From Macrostomum hystrix (lineage: Eukaryota > Platyhelminthes > Macrostomidae): DNA of 64,000 bases. The notes beneath the pieces are model-generated. The model made no database searches. It saw nothing but the letters and a program-made list of their open reading frames with translations, and was not told the origin of the DNA. The position numbers and the translations under genes are program-made. Below are positions 1-14,300 of this stretch, piece by piece; the first letter of the stretch is position 1, and each line of letters starts with the position of its first letter. The DNA lies in the NCBI GenBank assembly GCA_950097015.1, contig CATNEN010000002.1, positions 5,907,501 through 5,971,500 of the forward strand, written 5' to 3'.

Positions 1-456
1 AGTGACAATGGGAGAGAGTGACAATCGAAGAGAGTGACAATCGAAGAGAGTGACAATGGGAGAGAGTGACAATGGGAGAGAGTGACAATGGGAGAGAGTG
101 ACAATGGGAGAGAGTGACAATGGGAGAGAGTGACAATGGGAGACAGAGACAATGGGAGAGAGTGACAATGGGAGAGAGTGACAATGGGAGAGAGTGACAA
201 TGGGAGAGAGTGACAATGGGAGAGAGTGACAATGGGAGAGAGTGACAATGGGAGACAGAGACAATGGGAGAGAGTGACAATCGAAGAGAGTGACAATGGG
301 AGAGAGTGACAATGGGAGAGAGTGACAATGGGAGAGAGTGACAATGGGAGACAGAGACAATGGGAGAGAGTGACAATGGGAGAGAGTGACAATGGGAGAG
401 AGTGACAATGGGAGAGAGTGACAATGGGAGAGAGTGACAATGGGGGAGAGTGACAG
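1..456. repeat. 16-bp minisatellite, cut by window edge
   Basis: About 28 copies of a 16-bp monomer, GGGAGAGAGTGACAAT, with two recurring variants: one beginning CGAAG, one with GGGAGACAGAGACAAT. The array runs off the left edge of the window. No spacers and no dyad structure. It lies downstream of the LMO4-like gene. Confidence 0.95.
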
Positions 457-1100
457 AGAAAGATGAGCGAATCGGGGGAGGAACTATAACTAGTAGAGCA
501 GCTAGACCAGGTGCCTCATTTTGATTGAGTGTAACTTCAGATTGAGCCACAGTCAGTGACTTATCAATGGTTATCAATCCATGCCTGGGAGAGTTCCAAT
601 CAGAAAAATTTGGCGGACAGTTACCTGTCATGGGACAGCCCCAGCCGGCCTTAACTAGCGTTTGTCTTCAGGTAAATATTGTCACACACTGCTCGCGCGC
701 GCACACACACACACACTGAGTATAGTTAATTATGTCGGGGAGGCTGGGAGAGCTGCGAAATGAGATGAAGTCAGAATGGCTGCCATTTTCTGAGTTCCTT
801 ACTCGCCTGTGACATGCTTAGAATAAGTGCGGCGCACAGACATGCCAGCCAATTAATTACGCACTAGCCGGCGACGGAGGGTGGCTTGGCCCGGGGTTTG
901 AAAGCAAAGCTAATTAAACAAATTAATTAGCTGGCTGCAGTTGGGGAGGTGGGCAGGTGCCGAGTTCATGTAACTGCCCCGACTGCCCCCAACTTGGCAA
1001 ATTAATTAGCGTACTGCATTTCACCGACTCAAGGAAACAATGGGGAATAATGAGATTAGAAATACTGCGAGATGAGGCAAATATGACATTTAAAAAGATA
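457..1100. other. Unique intergenic island with TAATTA sites
   Basis: No gene seen. A short CA/CG run lies near 697-716. Several homeodomain-type cores (TTAATTA, AATTAATTAG) occur at about 727, 852, 909-933 and 1003. The last stretch grades into the next array. Confidence 0.5.
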
Positions 1101-1590
1101 GGAGAAATAGTGAGATGGGAGAAATGGAGACATGGGAGAAATGGGGACATGGGAGAAATGGGGACATGGGAGAAATGGAGAAATGGGAGAAATGGGGACA
1201 TGGGAGAAATGGGAACATGGGAGAAATGGGGACATGGGAGAAATGGAGAAATGGGTGAAATGGGGACATGGGAGAAATGGGGAGATGAGAGAAATGGGGA
1301 AATGGGGAGATGGGAGAAATGAGGAAATGGGGAGATGGGAGAAATGGGAACATGGGAGAAATGAGGAAATGGGGACATGGGAGAAATGGGAACATGGGAG
1401 AAATGGGGACATGGGAGAAATGGGGACATGGGAGAAATGGGGACATGGGAGAAATGGGGAGATGAGAGAAATGGGAACATGGGGAGATGGGAGAAATGAG
1501 GAAATGGGAAGATGGGAGAAATGGGTATATGGGGAAATGGGAGAAACGGCGAGATGAGAGAAACGGGGAGATCAGGGAGAATAGAGACGG
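1101..1590. repeat. 17-bp minisatellite
   Basis: About 28 copies of GGGAGAAATGGGGACAT, with interspersed GAGG and GAAC variants and 6-bp length changes. Several frames on both strands are open only because the monomer lacks stop codons. Confidence 0.95.
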
Positions 1591-2242
1591 GGACCCGGAT
1601 GTAGATTTTTGTTCTCAAGTTGAGCTAAATCATAAGTAATATCATAAAATGTGCAAATAAAATGTTAAAAAAATTCAACGAAGTACTGAATCTCAGTGTC
1701 TCGCTTAAACAGGCAAATTTATATATTTATAATTTAAGTCTGCCTTTAAAAGTTGCGGGTGATGAACAATATACTTCTGCAAGTCAAAAGAAAGAGTTTT
1801 TAGAGGCATTCCATTTCAGGGATTGGATAGGACGAAATCGCATCTGACAAAAATTTATCCCACTTAAAAATACTACCTTTGGGCCATTGTTAACAGTGAA
1901 ATTAAATAGAGAACTTTGAAAATTTAAGATCATTAAAAAATTGGGAGCGATGAGAAGTGTCAAACAATTTGAGGACTTCAATTAGCAGATTTACAAGCCA
2001 TGAATTTGAACGAAATCTCCTAAAGGGGCTGCAGTATGTACAGTCTCAGATCAGTTGGGAGCAAAACAAACACCAGAGGGACTCTTTGTGTACAAGGCGA
2101 CTGGGTGTGGAGAGAGAGCGCAAGTATGTGATAAATATAATTGGTGAATATTTCAGCGAGTGTCATCAGGGAATGAAGTAAGTCAGTCAGCTAAGCGTCC
2201 TTCGCAGGTGCTCTGATAAAGAAATTGCTTTATATTTGTGGA
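1591..2242. other. AT-rich unique DNA, 3' flank of LMO4-like gene
   Basis: AT-rich, with no protein-coding signal I trust. The part next to 2243 should be the 3' UTR of the minus-strand LMO4-like gene. I did not find a canonical AATAAA in the right orientation here; AATATAAAG just below 2243 is the nearest AT-rich candidate. Confidence 0.4.
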
Positions 2243-2284
2243 CTAGCAAACTGGTTGTAAGTGGGCTGTCTGATTTGCGGTTGC

Positions 2285-2337
<53 letters not shown>

Positions 2338-5300
2338 TCTGCGTTGGCTGCTTCTTCTTGCCTCCGCCCCGCTTGGTGCCTGCCGTTGCTTGGCCCGTCG
2401 GCTGCTGCTGCTGAGAGCCGAACACTTTGGCAAAGTCGCCCTCGCACACGGGAAGGCCGTTGGCGATTGCGTAGCGATCCCCCGGCTGCAGCTGCGAGTT
2501 GCACTGCGAGCAGACGAAACAGTTGACGTGGTAGACTTTGTTGTGCGAGCGGAGCACGAACTCGGTGGCGGGAATGTGCATCGAGCAGCCGGAGCAGGTG
2601 CCCTGACTGCCGAACATCCTGACGACAGGCGGTGGGGAAAATCGATATTGGAAGTTGCCAAAAGAAGACTAGCGATGATGCTGCTAGCATACAAATGGAC
2701 TTTTATAAACACGTTTCTTAATAATCGTGGCGTAAGAAATATTTGAGTTGTTTGATAAAGGTGGCTGGAATGAGTGTGAGGGTCTTGTGCGGTGAAGGGT
2801 TTGGGGTACTGAATGAGGGTCTTGTGCGGTGAAGGGTTTGGGGTACTGAGTGAGGGTCTTGTGCGGTGAAGGGTTTGGGGTACTGAGTGAGGGTCTTGTG
2901 CGGTGAAGGGTCTGGGGTACTGAATGAAGGTCTTGTGCGGTGAAGGGCTTGGGGTACTGAATGAGGGTCTTGTGCGGTGAAGGGTTTGGGGTACTGAGTG
3001 AGGGTCTTGTGCGGTGAAGGGTTTGGGGTACTGAATGAAGGTCTTGTGCGGTGAAGGGTTTGGGGTACTGAGTGAGGGTCTTGTGCGGTGAAGGGTTTGG
3101 GGTACTGAGTGAGGGTCTTGTGCGGTGAAGGGTTTGGGGGTACTGAATGTGGGTCTTGTGCGGTGAAGGGTTTGGGGTACTGAGTGAGGGTCTTGTGCGG
3201 TGAAGGGTTTGGGGGTACTGAGTGAGGGTCTTGTGCGGTGAAGGGTTTGGGGTACTGAATGAAGGTCTTGTGCGGTGAAGGGTTTGGGGTACTGAATGTG
3301 GGTCTTGTGCGGTGAAGGGTTTGGGGTACTGAGTGAGGGTCTTGTGCGGTGAAGGGTTTGGGGTACTGAGTGAGGGTCTTGTGCGGTGAAGGGTTTGGGG
3401 GTACTGAATGTGGGTCTTGTGCGGTGAAGGGTTTGGGGTACTGAGTGAGGGTCTTGTGCGGTGAAGGGTTTGGGGGTACTGAGTGAGGGTCTTGTGCGGT
3501 GAAGGGTTTGGGGTACTGAATGTGGGTCTTGTGCGGTGAAGGGTTTGGGGTACTGAGTGAGGGTCTTGTGCGGTGAAGGGTTTGGGGGTACTGAGTGAGG
3601 GTCTTGTGCGGTGAAGGGTTTGGGGTACTGAGTGAGGGTCTTGTGCGGTGAAGGGTTTGGGGGTACTGAGTGAGGGTCTTGTGCGGTGAAGGGTTTGGGG
3701 TACTGAGTGAGGGTCTTGTGCGGTGAAGGGTTTGGGGTACTGAATGTGGGTCTTGTGCGGTGAAGGGTTTGGGGTACTGAGTGAGGGTCTTGTGCGGTGA
3801 AGGGTTTGGGGTACTGAGTGAGGGTCTTGTGCGGTGAAGGGTTTGGGGTACTGAATGTGGGTCTTGTGCGGTGAAGGGTTTGGGGTACTGAGTGAGGGTC
3901 TTGTGCGGTGAAGGGTTTGGGGTACTGAATGTGGGTCTTGTGCGGTGAAGGGTTTGGGGTACTGAGTGAGGGTCTTGTGCGGTGAAGGGTTTGGGGTACT
4001 GAATGTGGGTCTTGTGCGGTGAAGGGTTTGGGGTACTGAGTGAGGGTCTTGTGCGGTGAAGGGTTTGGGGTACTGAGTGAGGGTCTTGTGCGGTGAAGGG
4101 TTTGGGGTACTGAATGTGGGTCTTGTGCGGTGAAGGGTTTGGGGGTACTGAGTGAGGGTCTTGTGCGGTGAAGGGTTTGGGGTGCTGAGTGAGGGTCTTG
4201 TGCGGTGAAGGGTTTGGGGTACTGAGTAAGAGTTTTGTAGGGGAAGGGTTTGGGTTGGCTGCCGAGCGGAATAAAACAACGCATCGATCTCTATCTTTCA
4301 CGCAATGAATTATTTTCCCAACCGTCTGTTAAGATCCAAAATTTAGATGACGCAAATACTGACTTAGTATTTGCAGAAAATTAGGCAAAGAGCAGCAGAA
4401 TTAGACAAAGAGATATAAACTTTGATAACGAGTCTCTAAAAAACCCATTCTGTACAATAGATAATCAAGCCGAACAGTCATCTTGGCACGATGAAACACA
4501 ATGGTCGCTTATCTGGGATCGATCAATGAGTCCTCGGTGCTCAATGCCAGTCATTGGATTGTCATAAACGTAGCTTCAGTGGGGAAATTTCGATTGGGGA
4601 GAGTCATCAGGGAAATTAGGAAAATTGCTAAACAGGAAGATGGGAGCAGCTCTAATATAATTAGCGTAGACTGATTAGCCCGGTAATTAGGCAATTTCAG
4701 GCTATTTATATGGATGTGTATAAAGTCAGAGCTAGAGCATAACTATGCCCCTATCTATTGCAGAGAGGCAGCAGGACCCGCGCAATCATTAAAGTTAATT
4801 GCCCGCAGCCAGATCCCGCAGAATGCTGGCTGAACAGCAAAACTGAAATGCATCCACTACGGCAAAGAGTGCAGTTTTTTGCCGCGGAGTTGTTGCGTAT
4901 AGAGCTCTATTATAAACTATTTTGCCGGATAGATGGTCTCAAAGTGTGCTCAGAATTCACTTAGCCACGGGGAACGCCACTCTAGAACTGTTTCTTTATT
5001 TCAGTTTTATTGGGAAATGATATGGGGAGCGGGGGGACAGGATAAATAAGGATAAATTCGATTTGACGATCGGGGGATTATTAGATAAGTGGTTTAGGAT
5101 CTGCAAAGAATTGGGATCATGGTCTTGAGAATTACACAACCCAGTCATTTCTGCTTGTGGAATTAGAACTGAAACAAACTGAGTAGGACAGGTATTTTAC
5201 TTGATTTTATTCAAATTTTGTTGATCAAACTGTTTCGTAGCCTTTTTAAAACTATCAAAGTTGAGTCTCGTAAATCTCAGACTGTACTCAAAGTTGAGTC

Positions 5301-8300
5301 TCGTGAATCTTAGACTGTACTCAAAGTTCAGTCTCGTGAATCTCAGACTGTACTCAAAGTTCAGTCTCGTGAATCTTAGACTGTACTCAAAGTTCAGTCT
5401 CGTGAATCTCAGACTGTACTCAAAGTTCAGTCTCGTGAATCTCAGACTGTACTCAAAGTTCAGTCTCGTGAATCTCAGACTGTACTCAAAGTTCAGTCTC
5501 GTGAATCTTAGACTGTACTCAAAGTTCAGTCTCGTGAATCTCAGACTGTACTCAAAGTTCAGTCTCGTGAATCTTAGACTGTACTCAAAGTTGAGTCTCG
5601 TGAATCTCAGAATGTACTCAAAGTTGAGTCTCGTGAATCTCAGACTGTACTCAAAGTTGAGTCTCGTGAATCTCAGACTGTTGTACTCAAAGTTTCTATA
5701 CCGTGGATGTCAGCTTTCTCTTTTCGCATTGTTCTTAGCTCTTGAACTTAAACTCAGTGGCAACGATGCTAGATTAAAAAAACTGTATATAGAATCCTAA
5801 AATGTTCCAATCCCAACAGACAAATCCCAATCCATAGTTCAGTGTCGTTTCTCCTTCTGTCTTCCCAGCTGGGTGCACTGGCTTGTTAAAACTCCCGTGG
5901 CCTCGTTAATCAATTTCTTTCTCTGCCTGATTAAATTTTGCAGTCGTGAGCTAGATCTGATGTTCAATTAAGAAGCACTTCCTAGCAATTAGAGTTGTTT
6001 GCAATTCTGTCTCGTATTTTTGTGTGTAGATCCTTGATACAAGCTAAATTATTTTAGCCAACTAATACTGTAATTGCTGTACAGACTTCGTCATCATCAT
6101 CTTCTCCATCATCATCCAGCGAGGTGGGCATCGCGAGCTTGTTTTTGCGTGCCTCTCTGAGTGTGTGTGAGCAGTTTTAGTGAGGACTGAGCGCGCTGCA
6201 CAGCCTGCTTAATTAAATACTGGTACCAGCATGAGACAGAACTCAGTAATTAGATCCACGCATGCTCATTGCGCTCGGGATCTGAGTGGGCGATGGGAAA
6301 GCAAAGATTGGAATTAAATTGAAGGCCGCGATTTTTTGGGAAAAAACTCCCCTGCAATCCCCCTGTAAAGATCATTCGGATTGTTCAGTGTTCAGGTACA
6401 GGGAACAGGATGATGTTGTAAAAATGCTATCTAATTAATTTGCTCAAGTAGTCGGGTACTTTATATTGCTGGTTGAAAAATGCACACTCACTTGAGATAG
6501 TCGTTTCGGCACAGGATCAAGCCGCTGCGAGAGTAGCAGGAGTCGCCGAGGTCGCAGAGGGCGCAGCCGCACTGGTGACACTTAAGGCAGCGGGTGTGCC
6601 AGCAGCGGTCCACGGCCTGCAGAAGGAACTGCTCTGTGATCTGGCAGCCACAGCCGGCGCACCAGGTGACACCTCCCGGCATCGACATCGCCATTGAGTG
6701 ATGCGAAGGATTGCCTGCGTGATTTGGGTTTGGAGTTTGGTTAGTAGAAGCGTGGTTAATAGTGGACACTGATGATACCATGGTACATGAGGCACGCACT
6801 GATGATACCAAGGTACAGGAGACACGCACTGATGATACCAAGGTACATGAGACACGCACTGATGATACCAAGGTACAGGAGACACGCACTGATGATACCA
6901 AGGTACATGAGACACGCACTGATGATACCAAGGTACAGGAGACACGCACTGATGATACCAAGGTACATGAGACACGCACTGATGATACCAAGGTACAGGA
7001 GACACGCACTGATGATACCAAGGTACATGAGACACGCACTGATGATACCAAGGTACAGGAGACACGCACTGATGATACCAAGGTACATGAGACACGCACT
7101 GAGACACGTTCATACTTGTTCACTATCGGTCATGCACCATGCTAGCTATCTCATTCGAGAAGGAAGAATGAAGCAAATATCTACAAAACATAATTGTAAC
7201 ATCGCATGAACAGGAGACAGGAGAAAGTAGAAGGTTAAGGATAGAGGCAAATTAAGGAACTAAGAGAGCGGAGTAGCAAAAAATAGACCTGGCGGTCCCG
7301 TTAGTTAGGAAATTATGCGGAACCTGTAATTGAAGCAATTTTCGGCAGGCTGTGCAGCAGCCCCATCCATCCAGCTGGGTGTGTTTTTAAGTTTTCCCTC
7401 CTTCCCTCCTCCTCCCTCATTTTTACCTGGAGAGGCCTCCCCAGCGCTCGGTCGGCACTCAGGGCGGCGGGGGGCGCCAAGTCGTACAAACAGGCCCCCT
7501 TTCGCTCATTTTCTCGCGCCCCGTAGCCCAGTTGCCGAGGGTAACCCGATACTAATTGCGTTAATTTGGACACTGGGGTGGGAGCTGCGAGAGAGTGAGA
7601 GGAACTGGGAAGGAGAAGCGAAAGTAGATGCAGAAAAATAGAGCAAACGTGGACTTGGAGCACCAAAAAGCATCAGCAGCGGAGTGGAGAGGGAGAAGGG
7701 GGGCAGTGGGGATTCAGTGGAAACACATTAATTACACGGACGGCCGGACATGGGACAGGGCGAGAGTAATTGAAAGTAAAGAGAGAGAAAATATAAGAAA
7801 AAAGAGAGAAGTGGGAGAGTCGAGAGGCAAATGAGGTTGGCAAAGGGAAGCAAGCGATGGAAGAGTCGGATTTGGAGGCCGGTTTGGTTTGGGAGTATTC
7901 TTGCAGGAAAGGGAGCAGAAGAAAACTCCACTTTCTCCCATTTCTCCCTCTCGCATCTGTGTCCCCCCAAATCCCAATCTGTAGCATTTCATGCAATTAT
8001 TTCGACATCAATTAAGACACACGTCTCGGCCCGGTGGCCAAGATTGGGAGAAGGGAGTGATTTTGGGGGAGATGGGGAAGCAGCCCTTCTGTGTCTAATT
8101 AAGTATTGACCCCCCGTCCGCTCCCAAGCGCCCACCCCACTCCTCAGGCCATCCAGTGGCCTGCTTTATTAACCTCACTGGTCCACCCAGGCCCCCCACC
8201 TACCAAGCCAAATCTTGCTGACTCCGAAATTTTTAATTAGCATCATTAGGCTCGCGGGGTGGAGTGAGACAGGCTTTAGTTTGACTCTTGTTCCGATTTC

Positions 8301-11300
8301 TCTGTGCCGCTTTCTCGTATATTGTATCGCCGGGTACGCTCGTACTCTACGCCCCGCACTGATGACACAATGCTTGCGGATCACGTCATGCGCTATGTAC
8401 ATTCGAATGTACAAATCTGTGTCTTCGGCAGGTCGTGGCTGTCGCAGCTCAAGCCCGGGCCTGTGAGGCAATTAGCCACCCACGAGAGGCGAGAAATTCA
8501 CCCTCTCCCCCTCCCTGTCCATGTCATGCTATCACAACTGTTTGCTCAGACTGGGGCCAGATTAAGGTTGGGGTGGCTGGCCAGAATAAACAGGCCTAAT
8601 TAATGGCTCTGCAATCGCCAGCCCGCCACCCCTCCGGTCCCTATGTTTGTGCGGGCATAGCAGGACAGCCGCCCCCGAGCCCTTAACACACAACCCGGCC
8701 GGCATATATATACACACGCGAGGGTAAACAAACTGGTCAAAATCGCAATTAAATGGCCCCCCAACAGCCGGCCAGTGGGCCTGCCTGCAGCGGAGAGAAA
8801 TTTCATTCATTTATTTCATTGGTTATGGAAAGCTGGAAAAACTAAGCAAAGCCGCCCGTTAAGAGAGACGCATCCTAAGCTGCTGCTGCTGCTGCTGCCG
8901 CTTCTAACCCGGCAGCGTCTCTTGCTTGCTGCCATGTTTGCCCAAGTCGTGGCAAAGCCACGCAAGCAAATTGGCCCAATAATTGCCTTGGAACACCGCG
9001 GAGTCTGCCTGGGCTCAGGAGGGGTAGGTGGGCAATTTTCGCCGGACTATTGTTGACTGTGTTTTTCCTTCCCTACTTCCTTCCTTATTTTTTGCCTTCA
9101 TTTCAACCTGCATAACAAGCTTCCGTGGGCGGTCGCAGGTGAGGCGGCGACCTCAGCTGCTGCTGACTTCCATCTACAATTTCTCAGTTTAGCTGGCTCT
9201 AGCAGCATAGAGCAAATTTGTAGAAAATCTACACAATTTCGCAAATTGATTGATCAATTAAGTCGTTGGAGGGCCAGGCAGGAAAAGATGGGGCCAGAAA
9301 ATTGGTTCGACGGCTTAAAGGCTTACAGAGGAGGTCCGGAATGCAATCCAATCTACACTTTGCCAATCCCTGCACTGGAGCCATAAGCGTGGGATAATCC
9401 GCCTCCAAGTTCTACCGGGCGGCCGTCGGTTGCCCCAGAGGTCGCAGCGGCAGCACTTTAATTTTGCACAACACGACACGTATTCAATTCAATCCGACTG
9501 CACATCAAAACGCATTTTTCGATTTTTCGGGCCTAATCCCCCCTGCCCACACCCTCCTCCTCCTGCTCCCCTTTCTCTCTTCCCCATTGAAATCCCAATC
9601 GTTGCCGATAATCCTTAATCGAATTTCGGCATCTATAAGCGCACAGCTGCCTTTCCTTCAGCCAGGCGGATTAACAGATTGGGCCATAGAGCGGCAATTG
9701 TGAGCCACGGATTCGGCGCTGGCGAAAGGAGGATCCGTCATCAATTCCAAGATATCCCCCATTTTTTTATCCCCAAGCCGATGATAATAATAATAATAAT
9801 AATAATGTCAGTCCCGGGATCACATAAAACTGCGTCTATATTAGCTGATTGGGATTAACTGTTGAGCAAACTGTTAACTGTTGAGTACAATCCAGCCTAC
9901 TATGAATAGCCCCAGGCTAGCCCCATGCACGCAGGGCAGGACAGATGGGAAAACAGTTGTGCCGTACACGTGTGTGGGAGATTTGACCCTGGTAGTCTGC
10001 AGCTGATTGGCAATGTCCGCCCGGCCTCAAACGCGTGTCACTCTGAGCCACACACATCTGATGGGAAGGGCAGATGGAGGGGTGTGATACGGCGGGCAGT
10101 TTGGGATAAATAAGTTTTTAATTAAGGGTGCCCTCCGCTCTCCCATCTCCGGGTCATAATTGCTCCCAATTATTAAATATGCATAGGCAGGCGCGGGCCT
10201 TAGCAAATATTAACTCCATCGAGTTTCACTTCCTCAATCCATCCGACCCCCATATTACCTTTCACCCTGATCCTACCCGGCCCTTGCAATTCCACCCGTG
10301 GGACAAATACCGTTTGGCAATTAAGCTCGCTAATGCTTTCCCACCACTCCCCTCCTTTCCTCTCTCTCGTCTATGCAGTGTTCCGCAATGAAGTATATTA
10401 GAGAAGGACGGAGGTGGGGGCGGGAGGAGTGGATCGCCGAATGCTTCGGGATTGGAACTTCAGGGCTTCAGGGCGGGTTGGGGAGGGGACTTTTAATTAA
10501 GCCGAGCGCGGCATCGCAACCCTCAAGCCGCCCCTCCTCACCGCCCTGAAATCCCCTCTAAAGTGTACTGCGCCCCCAACCTCCAATTATCTTCGCTCTC
10601 TTCCACTTCCTTTTGAGGAGAAGAAACGAGCCCCATTAAAAACCGACTGCAATCGGTACAGCTAGAGGGGAGAGGCCAGGCCACTCAATTTAGCCATGCC
10701 ACTTCGGTTCCAGCTGCGTGGTCTGCGACCCTGTGAACCAACGATTCATGTTTCTGTTCATCTTTGATCCTTTTGATCTTCTTTGGTACTGGTAAAAAGA
10801 TAACCAGTGACCCTCTAAAGGTCGTTGAAAGGAGTGCTTTAGACTCAGCAACGAGGAATGTTGAAACGAGTTGTTGTGACGCACGGAAGGACGTTGATAC
10901 TGTTTTCATATGGCGCACCAAAGGAAATTAAAAAGGGTTTGACTTGTTTTGACACTTCAAATGACATTTGACGCTTTGAAGGACGTCAGAATCGGTTGCT
11001 TGTGACGCTGTGAAAAACGTCGGGACTCGGAATTGGGTTGGTTGTGAAGCTCTGAAGGACGTCGAAATGGGTTGGTTGTGACGCTCAGAAGGACGTCGAA
11101 ATGGGTTGGTTGTGACGCTCAGAAGGACGTCGAAATGGGTTGGTTGTGACGCTACGAATTACGTCAGAATGGGTTTGTTAGGGCACTCTGAAGGACGTTG
11201 GAGTGGGGTGGGTTGGTTGTGACGCTACCATAGGTCGGTATGTTGACTATTCGACGAATAAAGAAACGCTATTTCGACCACCTTCGGATTTACCTTCAAT

Positions 11301-14300
11301 CGAATCAGATTAGCCGATGTGCTGAAGCACAAGTCGTACAGTTGTTTAAACATTGTTTCTCAACGTTCAAACAAATATAATTGACTGTAACCCCACTCTG
11401 TTAAATGACCAATGCTATAAGCGATTGGAGATAGTATATAGGGCAATTCATCATGCATAGAGCGTGAGTAGGTCCGCGATTTCTGTCCATTCTGGGAGCA
11501 TTGTGAATATTAATCGTCATCAATCATTTAAATTGACAAATCACACTCAGTATTTGGGTGAGTGAGTCACAAGGCATTTTATTGTCTTCGATTGAGTTTT
11601 ACAAAACAGTTACGACGATACGATCAATCATTGCTATACAGGGATTCATGGCAGTGGAGTGTGGAATATGGAATATTTTCCCAATTGCTAGGGACTATTA
11701 TTAAAAGGGCCAGGGGATTCGGGGAAGCAAGCGACCATTGTTTTGGACAGAACTACTTAATTACATATTGCCCACAGAAATCTGATATCAAACACACACG
11801 GCCAGTCTATTGATGCCTGTACAGCTTAATATAATATAATAAGTCAGCAGTTCCATTTCCCTTTCTAAATTCCCTTTTCTAAATTTAAACCTACTTAATC
11901 GTTACACTAAATTCTCTATAATACCATTCCCGAAATACGAAACTACACGAACCTGAGACATTACCAATACGAGACTACACGAACCTGAGACATTACCAAT
12001 ACGAGACTACACGAACCTGAGACATTACCAATACGAGACTACACGAACCTGAGACATTACCAATACGAGACTACATGAACCTGAGACATTACCAATACGA
12101 GACTACATGAACCTGAAGCTTTACCAACCCGAGAATACACGAACCTGAAGCTTTACCAACCCGAGACTACACGAACCTGAAACTTTACCAACCCGAGAAT
12201 ACACGAACCTGAAGCTTTACCAACCCGAGACTACACGAACCTGAAGCTTTACCAACCCGAGACTACACGAGCCTGAAGCTTTACCAACCAGAAACTACAC
12301 GAACCTGAAGCTTTACCAACCAGAAACTACACGAACCTGAAGCTTTACCAACCCGAGACTACACGAACCTGAAGCTTTACCAACCAGAAACTACACGAAC
12401 CTGAGCTTTACTAACCCAAAACTACACGAACCTGAAGCTTTACCAACCAGAAACTACACGAACCTGAAGCTTTACCAACTCAAAACTACACGAACCTGAA
12501 GCTTTACCAACCCAAAACTACCCGAACCTGAAGCTTTACCAACCCAAAACTACACGAACCTGAAGCTTTACCAACCAGAAACTACACGAACCTGAAGCTA
12601 TACCAACCCAAAACTACACGAACCTGAAGCTTTACCAACCCAAAACTACACGAACCTGAAGCTTTACCAACCAGAAACTACACGAACCTGAAGCTTTACC
12701 AACCCAAAACTACACGAACCTGAAGCTTTACCAACCCAAAACTACACGAACCTGAAGCTTTACCAACCCAAAACTACACGAACCTGAAGCTTTACCAACC
12801 CAAAACTACACGAACCTGAAGCTTTACCAACCCAAAACTACACGAACCTGAAGCTTTACCAACCCAAAACTACACGAACCTGAAGCTTTACCAACCCAAA
12901 ACTACACGAACCTGAAGCTTTACCAACCCGAGACTACACGAGCCTGAAGCTTTACCAACCCGAGACTACACGAGCCTGAAGCTTTACCAACCAGAAACTA
13001 CACGAACCTGAAGCTTTACCAACCCGAGACTACACGAGCCTGAAGCTTTACCAACCAGAAACTACACGAACCTGAAGCTTTACCAACCAGAAACTACACG
13101 AACCTGAAGCTTTACCAACCCGAGACTACACGAGCCTGAAGCTTTACCAACCAGAAACTACACGAGCCTGAGCTTTACTAACCCAAAACTACACGAACCT
13201 GAAGCTTTACCAACCAGAAACTACACGAACCTGAAGCTTTACCAACCCAAAACTACACGATCCTGAAGCTTTACCAACCCAAAACTACACGAACCTGAAG
13301 CTTTACCAACCCAAAACTACACGAACCTGAAGCTTTACCAACCCAAAACTACATGAACCTGAAGCTATACCAACCCAAAACTACACGAACCTGAAGCTTT
13401 ACCAACCCAAAACTACACGAACCTGAAGCTTTACCAACCCAAAACTACACGAACCTGAAGCTTTACCAACCCAAAACTACACGAACCTGAAGCTTTACCA
13501 ACCCAAAACTACACGAGCCTGAAGCTTTACCAACCCAAAACTACACGAACCTGAAGCTTTACCAACCCAAAACTACACGAACCTGAAGCTTTACCAACCC
13601 AAAACTACACGAACCTGAAGCTTTACCAACCAGAAACTACACGAACCTGAAGCTTTACCAACCCAAAACTACACGAACCTGAAGCTTTACCAACCCGAGA
13701 CTACACGAGCCTGAAGCTTTACCAACCAGAAACTACACGAACCTGAAGCTTTACCAACCAGAAACTACACGAACCTGAAGCTTTACCAACCCAAAACTAC
13801 CCGAACCTGAAGCTTTACCAACCCAAAACTACACGAACCTGAAGCTTTACCAACCAGAAACTACACGAACCTGAAGCTATACCAACCTAAAACTACACGA
13901 ACCTGAAGCTTTACCAACCCAAAACTACACGAACCTGAAGCTTTACCAACCAGAAACTACACGAACCTGAAGCTTTACCAACCCAAAACTACACGAACCT
14001 GAAGCTTTACAAACCCAAAACTACACGAACCTGAAGCTTTACCAACCCAAAACTACACGAACCTGAAGCTTTACCAACCCAAAACTACACGAACCTGAAG
14101 CTTTACCAACCCAAAACTACACGAACCTGAAGCTTTACCAACCAGAAACTACACGAACCTGAAGCTTTACCAACCCAAAACTACACGAACCTGAAGCTTT
14201 ACCAACCCGAGACTACACGAGCCTGAAGCTTTACCAACCCGAGACTACACGAGCCTGAAGCTTTACCAACCAGAAACTACACGAACCTGAAGCTTTACCA

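Noticed and set aside
1-456. CRISPR-like regular repeats
   Set aside because: Units are contiguous with no unique spacers, and the genome is eukaryotic.
2230-4284. 684-codon minus-strand ORF through the 37-bp array and exon 3
   Set aside because: It is a repeat shadow: all three frames are open, and it crosses the LMO4 exon in the wrong frame.
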